Assembly (NCBI GenBank): GCA_050248495.1
Contig: JBFWSG010000020.1
Span: forward strand, 30,134-94,133
DNA: 64,000 bases
Source: DASYDU01 sp050248495
GTDB taxonomy: Bacteria > Planctomycetota > Planctomycetia > Pirellulales > Lacipirellulaceae
Direction of reading: 5' to 3'
The first letter of the stretch is position 1. Every line of letters begins with the position of its first letter. The notes under the pieces were generated by a model that ran no database searches, had not been told where the DNA came from, and saw nothing but the letters and a program-made list of their open reading frames with translations. Shown one piece after another: positions 33,403 to 40,542 of the stretch. The position numbers were made by a program, and so were the translations under genes.

Positions 33403-35388
33403 ATGGCTACCGAGGCGATTGATCGCATCACTGACGTTCCGTCGGTTGGTGCCGCTCCCCAGGCCAAGTTCGAGTACACGGGAATCCCGACCACTTGCGA
33501 CGGCGCCGAAGCGGTCGTTTGGGTCGAGACGCGGATCTCGCAAGGCTGCGGCGCGTTTCCGATCACCAGTTCCACAACGATGGGCGGCGGGTTCAACAAC
33601 GCTGTGGTCAATGGCGTCCCAAATCTGTGGGGCGACCAGCTCGTGTTCGTCGAGCCGGAGAGCGAGCACTCCAGCGCTTCGTTCTGCGAGGGCTTCGCGG
33701 CGGCGGGCGGACGCGTGACGAATTTCACGTCCGGCCAGGGGCTGGTGCTGATGAAAGAGGTGCTCTACACGATCGCCGGCAAGCGACTGCCGGTCGTGTT
33801 CAACATCGGCGCCCGAGCGCTCACGAGCCAGGGACTCAACGTCCACGCAGGACACGATGACGTGATGAGCGTGGCCGACTGCGGCTGGGGCGTGCTGTTC
33901 GCCCGCAACGCCCAGGAGGCGGGCGACTTGTGTCTCGTCGCGCGGCGGGCGGCCGAGGCATCGCACACACCGTTCATGAGCTGCCAGGACGGTTTTCTCA
34001 CGACGCACACGGTCGAAAGCGTGCGGCTGATCGAACCGGAGTTCATGAAAGAGTTCGTCGGCCCACCCAAGGACAAGCTGATGAACCTGATGGACCCGGC
34101 GAACCCGATGATGTCGGGCGTCGTGCAGAATCAGGACTCTTACATGAAGGGGAAGATCGCGCAGCGCTGGTATTACGACCAGGTGGAGCCGGCGCTCGCC
34201 GATGCGTTCGAAAAATTCTATCGCGCCACGGGGCGGAAGTACGACTTCGTGATGCCGTATCGCTGCGAGGATGCCGAGTACATTCTCGTGGGCATGGGCT
34301 GCTACATGGAGACTGCCCAGACGACCGTCGACTGGCTCCGCGACGTGAAGGGCATTCGCGCCGGCTGCCTCAATGTGTATTGCTTCCGGCCGTTCCCGGC
34401 CACGCACCTCGTCGACGCGCTCAAGCACGCCAAGGCGATCACGATCATCGAGCGGATGGACGACCCGCTCTCGACGACCGGCAACCACCTGACGCGCGAG
34501 ATCAAAGCCGCGTTCTGTGATGCGGTCATCGGTCAAAACGGACAGGAACAGATTGACCGTATTCCGAAGATTTACTCGGGTGCGGCCGGCCTGGGGAGCC
34601 GCGACGTGCGGCCAGGCGACATCTACGCGATCTTCGAGAACATGCTGGAAGACGCGCAAGATTTTTTCACCGTGGGCATCAAGCACGCCACGTCGCTGCC
34701 GGTGCGCGAGGATCCCGACATGCGGCCGCCGGGCGCGTTCTCGATGCGCGGCCATTCGGTCGGCGGGTTCGGCTCGGTGACCACAAACAAAGTGATCGCC
34801 ACGATCGCGGGGCAGGTGTTCGGCAAGGATGTGCAGGCCTATCCGAAATACGGGTCGGAGAAGAAGGGGCTGCCGACGACTTACTATCTGACGATTGCCG
34901 ACTCGCACATCTATTCGCACAGCGAGCTAGAGTACGTCGACCTTGTAGTGCTCAACGACACCAACGCCTTGTTCAGCGGCAATCCGCTGGTGGGGCTGGT
35001 GCCGGGCGGGGCGATCTTCATGCAGAGCCATTTCACCAATCCGCAGGACGTGTGGCAGCGGATTCCGGCCCGCGACAAGAACACGATTCGCGATCGCGAC
35101 CTCCACGTGTATTACATCGACATGGTGCAGATCGCCCGCGACGTGGCCAGCGAGGCGGACCTGCAGATGCGGATGCAGGGCATCGTACTGCTGGGCGGCT
35201 TCTTGAAGCTCACGCCCTACGCCAAAACCAGCAACATGAAAGACGAAGCGGTGTATGCAGGCGTGGAGAAGGCGCTCGGCAAGTATTTCGGCAAGCGCGG
35301 CGAGCAAGTGGTGCAGGACAATCTCAACTGCGTAAAGCGCGGATTCAGCGAGATGCGGGAGATTCCGCGCGAGATAATTGATGGTTGA
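33403..35388 (+). CDS. 2-oxoacid:ferredoxin oxidoreductase, fused alpha-gamma subunit
   Basis: The 661-residue protein joins the alpha part of pyruvate:ferredoxin oxidoreductase (ISQGCGAFPITSS, TNFTSGQGLVLMKEVLYTIA, LTSQGLNVHAGHDDVM, YMETAQTTVDWL) with the gamma part (SVGGFGSVTTNKVIATIAG, YPKYGSEKKGLPTTYYLT and PGGAIFMQSHF). With the next gene it oxidises pyruvate or another 2-oxoacid with CoA to acyl-CoA and reduces ferredoxin. I used ATG 33403, seven bases after CGGAGG. The division into two genes differs from the single long enzyme and from the four-subunit archaeal form. Confidence 0.88.
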   Translation: MATEAIDRITDVPSVGAAPQAKFEYTGIPTTCDGAEAVVWVETRISQGCGAFPITSSTTMGGGFNNAVVNGVPNLWGDQLVFVEPESEHSSASFCEGFAAAGGRVTNFTSGQGLVLMKEVLYTIAGKRLPVVFNIGARALTSQGLNVHAGHDDVMSVADCGWGVLFARNAQEAGDLCLVARRAAEASHTPFMSCQDGFLTTHTVESVRLIEPEFMKEFVGPPKDKLMNLMDPANPMMSGVVQNQDSYMKGKIAQRWYYDQVEPALADAFEKFYRATGRKYDFVMPYRCEDAEYILVGMGCYMETAQTTVDWLRDVKGIRAGCLNVYCFRPFPATHLVDALKHAKAITIIERMDDPLSTTGNHLTREIKAAFCDAVIGQNGQEQIDRIPKIYSGAAGLGSRDVRPGDIYAIFENMLEDAQDFFTVGIKHATSLPVREDPDMRPPGAFSMRGHSVGGFGSVTTNKVIATIAGQVFGKDVQAYPKYGSEKKGLPTTYYLTIADSHIYSHSELEYVDLVVLNDTNALFSGNPLVGLVPGGAIFMQSHFTNPQDVWQRIPARDKNTIRDRDLHVYYIDMVQIARDVASEADLQMRMQGIVLLGGFLKLTPYAKTSNMKDEAVYAGVEKALGKYFGKRGEQVVQDNLNCVKRGFSEMREIPREIIDG

Positions 35389-35458
35389 TGATCGTTGATT
35401 GATGATTTCAGATCATCATTCATCGATCATCAATTCTCACTTCCTTACAGGTGAAATC
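35389..35458. repeat. Inverted repeat in the spacer between the two oxidoreductase genes
   Basis: GTTGATGATCGTTGATTGATG and ATCATTCATCGATCATCAAT form an imperfect inverted repeat with a short loop. Since the two genes are transcribed together, it may attenuate or stabilise the messenger between them. AGGTGA follows as ribosome-binding site of the second gene. Confidence 0.5.
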
Positions 35459-37105
35459 ATGGCGACTGTCGAAAAGCCCTGTTCGATGAATGATTCGAGC
35501 GAGCGCGATCCGTATAACAACAACTGCTACGGGACGCTCGTCGACCGGCCGTATGTCGAGGTCAAGCTGCCGGTGCTGGATGTGATCGACTTCAACGAGC
35601 GGGTGATCCGCGGCTATGAAGAGGGCAAAGGCGAGAAGGAACTGCCGGCCGATCTGGCGGTGGCGCGGTCGCTGATCCCCGCGGGCACTTCCGCCTTGCG
35701 CGATTTCAGCTACGTCGCTCCGGAGATTCCGGAATACATCCGCGAGAATTGCACGGGCTGCATGGATTGTGTGACCGAGTGCCCCGACACGGCGATTCTG
35801 GGCAAGGTGCTCGCCGAATCAGACCTGGAGGACAAGCTCTCGGCGATCGACAGCCTCGACGACCGGGCGATGTTCGAAGCCCAATGGGCGAAGCCGCGGA
35901 AGTATTACGAGGGGCCGAAGAAGAAAGGGCTCGACGGCGGTCGGTTCGCGATCATCATCGACCCCTCGAAGTGCAAGGGCTGCGCGGAATGCGTGACGGT
36001 CTGCGACGACAACGCGCTGAAAATGGTTGCCAAGAGCGAGCCGGTGATGGACCGGATCCGCAAGTCGCATCGGCTGTTCAAGGAAGTCGGCCCCAGCGAC
36101 AACCGCTACATCAACGAGAATCTGCTGGTGGACATGATGCTCAAGGAGCAGACGCACGTCTACGTCGGCGGCGCGGGCTCGTGCGCCGGCTGCGGCGAGG
36201 GGACGGCGCTGCGGATGATGTGTGCGGCGACGGGCGCGAAGTATGGCGATCAATGGGGCATCGTGGCGGCGACCGGCTGCAACACGGTCTACACGTCGAC
36301 GTATCCCTATAACCCGTATCTCGTGCCGTGGACCAACTCGCTGTTCGAGAATGCGCCGGCCGACGCGATGGGCGTGCGGGCGCGGTGGGACCAGATGGGC
36401 TGGCGAGACAAGCCGCTGTGGTGCATCGGCGGCGACGGGGCGTTTTTCGACATCGGCTTTCAGTCGCTCTCGCGGCTGTTGGCCTCCGGGATGCAGGTGA
36501 AATGCTTCGTGCTCGACACGCAGGTGTACTCGAACACCGGCGGGCAGGCTTCCACGAGCACGTTTACCGGCCAGAACACGAAGATGAGCATCCACGGTAA
36601 GGCGATCGCCGGCAAGCAGGAGCGACGCAAAGAGATCGCGCAGATCGCGATGATGCATCCACGGACGTATGTGGCGCAGACCACTTGCGCGCACATGAAC
36701 CATTTCTACAAAGCGGTGCTGGGCGCGCTGGAGTTCGACGGTCCCGCGCTCGTGGCCTGCTACACAACCTGCCAGCCGGAACATGGCGTTGCCGACAACA
36801 TGGCCGGCGAGCAGGCGCGGCTGGCCGTCGACACGCGGGCGTTTCCGCTATTGATCTACGATCCGCGCGCCGGGGACACGATTCGCAAACGGCTCTCGTT
36901 GCAGGGCAACCCCGCGATGAAGGACGATTGGTACACCAATCCGAAGACGGGCGACGTGGTCGACTTCATCGACTTCGCCCGCAGTGAAGGCCGCTTCTCC
37001 AAGCACTTCGATCGCGACGGAAATCCGTCGCCGACGCTGCTCGCGGCCCGCGAGGATCGGTTGGAGAATTGGCATCTGTTGCAGGAGTTGGCGGGGTTGC
37101 GGTGA
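35459..37105 (+). CDS. 2-oxoacid:ferredoxin oxidoreductase, fused delta-beta subunit
   Basis: This 548-residue protein first has two 4Fe-4S motifs, CTGCMDCVTECP (about residues 98-109) and CKGCAECVTVCD (about 172-183), separated by a long insert, as in domain V of the single-chain enzyme. The TPP domain follows, with the cluster cysteines CAGC and CNTVYTSTYP, GDGAFFDIGFQSLSRLLASG, the TPP-magnesium loop and the C-terminal cysteine in TCQPEHG. It therefore holds three clusters and the TPP site and completes the alpha-gamma chain at 33403. ATG 35459 has AGGTGA upstream. Confidence 0.88.
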   Translation: MATVEKPCSMNDSSERDPYNNNCYGTLVDRPYVEVKLPVLDVIDFNERVIRGYEEGKGEKELPADLAVARSLIPAGTSALRDFSYVAPEIPEYIRENCTGCMDCVTECPDTAILGKVLAESDLEDKLSAIDSLDDRAMFEAQWAKPRKYYEGPKKKGLDGGRFAIIIDPSKCKGCAECVTVCDDNALKMVAKSEPVMDRIRKSHRLFKEVGPSDNRYINENLLVDMMLKEQTHVYVGGAGSCAGCGEGTALRMMCAATGAKYGDQWGIVAATGCNTVYTSTYPYNPYLVPWTNSLFENAPADAMGVRARWDQMGWRDKPLWCIGGDGAFFDIGFQSLSRLLASGMQVKCFVLDTQVYSNTGGQASTSTFTGQNTKMSIHGKAIAGKQERRKEIAQIAMMHPRTYVAQTTCAHMNHFYKAVLGALEFDGPALVACYTTCQPEHGVADNMAGEQARLAVDTRAFPLLIYDPRAGDTIRKRLSLQGNPAMKDDWYTNPKTGDVVDFIDFARSEGRFSKHFDRDGNPSPTLLAAREDRLENWHLLQELAGLR

Positions 37106-37359
37106 GGGGTTGGCGCTCGCCGGTTAACTAAACCGCAAGCGGTGGATTGCGCCGGGTTCCGGGTTCTGGGGTGGAGTGTAGATCGTGTTGGCGTGACGTG
37201 AGTCACGGACGCGATTCGTTCTTGAATTTCCACCCTTCCGCGTGATGTTACAACCGCTATATCCCCTATCTTCGCGCGCGGTTCTCGGGGATTTTCCGTC
37301 CGTAGTGAAGATGGATAATTCTGGTTGAGAAAAGTGCGTTGTCTGAGTGATATGGGTAG
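37106..37359. other. Spacer before the small secreted protein
   Basis: No gene. It contains a hairpin of ACCGC/GCGGT just after the oxidoreductase stop and an inverted repeat CGTGAC-GTGA-GTCACG at 37192-37207 upstream of the promoter, which could be an operator. Confidence 0.4.
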
Positions 37360-37388
37360 TTGACGTAATTTTTAAGCTTGCCTAATAT
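37360..37388 (+). promoter_or_regulatory. Strong consensus promoter of the small secreted protein
   Basis: TTGACG (37360-37365) and TAATAT (37383-37388) are 17 bases apart, flanked by AT-rich sequence; transcription should start near 37395, leaving a 110-base leader. Confidence 0.75.
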
Positions 37389-37505
37389 CACAATCTATCA
37401 CACGCGTGCGGGAGGCCTTCAGCGCGTGGAACGACGTCGTTCTGCAGCTGGTTCGCTCAACGCTCCTCCCCTAAACCTCCCTCTTTTCCATGGAGAAGAC
37501 ACCTG

Positions 37506-37967
37506 ATGAGCAAGTACATTCTTTCTTTGGCAGTGGCGCTCGTGGCGCTGGCCGGTTCGGCTCGGGCCGAGCAAGGCATCTCGTCTGAAACCCTCTCGGC
37601 GATGGGCCTGTCGGGTCTGTCGGTGATGTCGGACAGCGATGCGTTGGCGGTTCGCGGCCACGGCTTCCGCGGCGGCAACCACAGCAAGGGCTGCAGCAGC
37701 TGCGGTCCGCGCGGCAAGGTCAGCCCCTACTCCCGCGCCACCGGCAGCTCGTTCGCCACGATCGAAGTGAAGGACGGCGGCTCGCACAGCGAGAACAGCT
37801 ACTTCGCTGAAGGCCCGTACGGCGCTTCGGGCGAGAACTACTCGGAAGCCGGCTCGGAAGTCACGAACATCGAAACCGTCGACATCGGCGGCGTCGTGAA
37901 GACCGTGACCACCACCTGCCGCACGCTGGTCTTCGCGGGCGGCAGCAGCTCGTCGATGAGCTTCTAG
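37506..37967 (+). CDS. Small exported protein with an LSxxxALAVRG-type segment
   Basis: The 153-residue protein has a Sec signal (residues 1-20, ALAGSARA). The mature part starts EQGISSETLSAMGLSGLSVM and is followed by SDSDALAVRGHGFRGG, then GCSSCGPRGK, then a polar, Gly/Ser-rich body with VTTTCRTLVFAGG near the end. The motif around DALAVRG resembles segments in short planctomycete exported proteins, and superficially the leader of double-glycine peptides (LSDEEL-x-x-V-x-G), though that is a weak likeness. It is monocistronic, with a strong promoter and a strong terminator. No function is known. Confidence 0.7.
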   Translation: MSKYILSLAVALVALAGSARAEQGISSETLSAMGLSGLSVMSDSDALAVRGHGFRGGNHSKGCSSCGPRGKVSPYSRATGSSFATIEVKDGGSHSENSYFAEGPYGASGENYSEAGSEVTNIETVDIGGVVKTVTTTCRTLVFAGGSSSSMSF

Positions 37968-38003
37968 TTTCGGATTTGAACAGAGAAGATTGCAAAGCAA
38001 AGA

Positions 38004-38047
38004 GGCGTCCTGCAGCCCATGGTTTGCAGGACGCCTTTGTTTTTTGC
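38004..38047 (+). terminator. Rho-independent terminator of the small secreted protein gene
   Basis: GGCGTCCTGCA (38004-38014) and TGCAGGACGCC (38025-38035) pair perfectly with a 10-base loop, then TTTGTTTTTT follows. Confidence 0.9.
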
Positions 38048-38079
38048 GCGGTGCCGTGGGTCGCTTAAAGCACGGGCCA

Positions 38080-39921
38080 CTACCAGGTGAGGCCGGTGCT
38101 GGCGGCGAGGCCCACAAGGTCGAGCTCCGGAGCATCGGCCAGGGCGTTCGCGTCGCCGAGGGTCGTGGTGGTCACGACACCGCTGTTGTCGATGCCGGCG
38201 CCGGCGAACGAGTTCGACTGGGAGAATCCTGTGCCGGACGACCAGCGTTGGTATTCCACCGCCAGGCGGCAGAAGGCGTTGGCCGGCATGCAGCGGAGGG
38301 CGTAGTCCCATTCGAGGCCGAGCTGAATTTCGCCAATGAACAAGGTATCGTTGGCGCAGGTGTTGGCGCCGTTCACCGAGCCGGCGGCAGCCACCGCGTC
38401 GGGATCGGTCGAGGTGAGGGTCACGAGGGTGCCGGTTTCGGCGGCCGTCTCGGTCGGTCCCCAGAGGGCAGACCAACGGAAGTTATAGAACCAGTGGACG
38501 CACGAGCAAGGGAAGATCGGCGTGCGGCCGTACCAGCCGAGCAACAGGCCCGTGCCGCGGCTCTGACGGTGGGCGTTGGCAAAGCCGAAGATCACGGAGT
38601 CGTCGGCCAGCGCTGCGGCGCTCAGTGCGGCGTCGTGCTCGATTTCGGCGTGACGCACGCCGAGTGCGAACTGCATCCAGCAGTCGTACAGGCAAACGCG
38701 GCGGGTGACTTCCAGGTCGACGGTGTAGGCTTCGAAGTCATTGCAGCTGTTGAAGCCGAAATCTGTCTGGCCGCAGTTGGGACCATCCCACGTGCCGTCG
38801 CTGCCGAGCGTCGGGTCGAAGCTGCCTTCGTTCGCGCGGAGATGCCAATAACGAGCGTTGACGCCCCACAGGCAACCCTGCACGCCGATCCAAAGCCGCG
38901 GCGCGACGTAGAGATCGTCGATGTCGTCGGTGTCGGTGCTGAAATAGCTGAAACGGTCGTTGGCAACTTCGGCGACGCTGAAGTCGGCATAACCGCCGTT
39001 GAGATCGGGGGCCAGGAACGTGGCTTCGATGCCGGAGGTCCAGAAGAGAGGCCGCGGCGGCGGGCAGCAGGCGCCGTCGAAGCATTCGCAGGGTTCGCCC
39101 TCGCCGACGTGGAGCGGCCTGTCGTTCGCGTAGGGCGTTTCCGGCGCGGGCATGGGCTCTTCGCTATCCGCCGTATGGACTCGGGCGTCGGCGATCTTGG
39201 CGTTGGTCGCCAGGCGATAGGATTCGGCGGCGGCGGACGGCGAGGACTGCGGCCGGAGGGTGAGTGAAGCGGGCAGCGCGGCCACATTGCGGTTTTCCGA
39301 AACGGCCGGAATCGCCTGCATCACGACCTTGTCTTGCTGGTCGGCATTCGCTTGCGAGCTGAGGGCCGCTTCGGTCAGTTTCAGTTCAAAGTTCTCCGAG
39401 GCTAGGGTCGAAGCAGCTTGAACCGGAGCGGCAGCCACCTGCGGCGACTGGGCAGCGGCTGTGGGCAGAGTCGACGACGCCGGCACCGACGGATCAGAGA
39501 AACGGATCGCGGCCGCGGGCGTCGCGCGATGGCTGCGCCAGCCGATGCTCGGCACGGCGGCCGTATCGTCCGGCTTTGCGGCGGCGGGCGCCACGGGCGG
39601 CAGCGGTTGCGGTTCGGCATCGGAGATCAGCACTTCGGCCGCGTCGCGATTAGTCCAGGGAGTCGTCTGATTGACGACCGGCGCGCCCTCGCTGGCCTGG
39701 CTTTCGGCGGCGAGTTGGGCGGCGCGCTGGGCGAGCACCGCGGCCTGGTCGGCCAGCCGGCGGGCTTCGGCCGCCTTGTCGGTTGGACTGCTGACTGCCG
39801 CGTACTTTGGAGTAGTAAACGCCGGTCCGCTCGGATCGGCGGCACCGGCCGTCGCCGAAACGGCAGCCGCGACGACCGCCAGCAGCACGAGATTCCGACC
39901 GAATCTGACGTTCATGTTCAT
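38080..39921 (-). CDS. Outer-membrane beta-barrel protein with alanine-rich N-terminal region, Lpg1974-like
   Basis: The 613-residue protein has a signal peptide (about 1-27, SATAGAAD). An extended low-complexity region (about 40-330) follows, rich in Ala, Pro and Gln, with a coiled-coil-like start (DKAAEARRLADQAAVLAQRA). The C-terminal half (about 340-613) has alternating strands and the aromatic pattern of a beta-barrel (LWIGVQGCLWGVNARYW, RRVCLYDCWMQFALGVRH, FYNFRWSALWG), ending in LTW. Cysteines are frequent. ATG 39921 follows AGGAGGAACA. A longer frame to 40284 runs through the intergenic CGTTACAG region. Barrel type is inferred. Confidence 0.65.
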   Translation of the reverse strand: MNMNVRFGRNLVLLAVVAAAVSATAGAADPSGPAFTTPKYAAVSSPTDKAAEARRLADQAAVLAQRAAQLAAESQASEGAPVVNQTTPWTNRDAAEVLISDAEPQPLPPVAPAAAKPDDTAAVPSIGWRSHRATPAAAIRFSDPSVPASSTLPTAAAQSPQVAAAPVQAASTLASENFELKLTEAALSSQANADQQDKVVMQAIPAVSENRNVAALPASLTLRPQSSPSAAAESYRLATNAKIADARVHTADSEEPMPAPETPYANDRPLHVGEGEPCECFDGACCPPPRPLFWTSGIEATFLAPDLNGGYADFSVAEVANDRFSYFSTDTDDIDDLYVAPRLWIGVQGCLWGVNARYWHLRANEGSFDPTLGSDGTWDGPNCGQTDFGFNSCNDFEAYTVDLEVTRRVCLYDCWMQFALGVRHAEIEHDAALSAAALADDSVIFGFANAHRQSRGTGLLLGWYGRTPIFPCSCVHWFYNFRWSALWGPTETAAETGTLVTLTSTDPDAVAAAGSVNGANTCANDTLFIGEIQLGLEWDYALRCMPANAFCRLAVEYQRWSSGTGFSQSNSFAGAGIDNSGVVTTTTLGDANALADAPELDLVGLAASTGLTW

Positions 39922-40077
39922 TGTTCCTCCTGAAGTCGAATCCGCCTGGCATGCTGAATTGCAGTGCATGCGCGGCCCGGTGCAACGATTGCCGGGGAGG
40001 ATTCCTGGGTCGAATTGAAAAGCGGGTATTGTGGCGAAAGCCAGGTCTTCCGGGCCATGGTTGCGAACTGAGATAAG

Positions 40078-40419
40078 CGTTACAGGCCGGAGGACCGCTG
40101 CAACAGTTGTTTCCGTTACAGCAGCGACTTTCGTTACAAACGGCAGACTTTGCCGCCGTACAGCCATCGATCGACTGAGTTTGCGCATGGGGTGGAGATT
40201 TTGGCCGCGCGCGTGCACAACCGTTACAGTCCGCAGAGTTTGACACGGCGGACGTGAAGCTGGCGAAAGGCTGCCGCCTGGCACGGTTCTAGGGCGTCCT
40301 CAGAACCGGCAGCGTCGCGCGCAAATTGCCGAGCTTCGCACTGCTAGCGGCGCCGATCTCGCTGCGGCGCGGCATCGTCATCAAGAAACTGCTTTGCCCA
40401 GACCGATCTACCGTTACAG
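40078..40419. promoter_or_regulatory. Five CGTTACAG-type elements between divergent outer-membrane genes
   Basis: CGTTACAG occurs at 40078, 40114, 40222 and 40412, with CGTTACAA at 40132, and a looser CCGTACAG at 40157. All lie on the plus strand between the genes starting at 39921 (minus) and 40543 (plus). The steps from the first are 36, 18 and 90 bases for the first four. They may be binding sites for a shared regulator; no regulator gene is adjacent. Confidence 0.5.
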
Positions 40420-40542
40420 CCGGGAAAGTCTGCGCCAGGGGTGCGGACGGAAGAACCGGTTGAACCGATACGATGCGGAATGTTTTCCCAACTTGCCGAA
40501 TTGCCGGCGAATGGGCGTTCCGACCGTACTGACGATTGCTCT

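Noticed and set aside
37990..39267. 425-residue plus-strand frame opposite the outer-membrane gene
   Set aside because: It begins inside the terminator and mirrors a gene with a signal peptide and ribosome-binding site on the minus strand.
39922..40284. Upstream extension of the outer-membrane gene
   Set aside because: Runs through CGTTACAG elements; a clear AGGAGG and signal peptide set the start at 39921.
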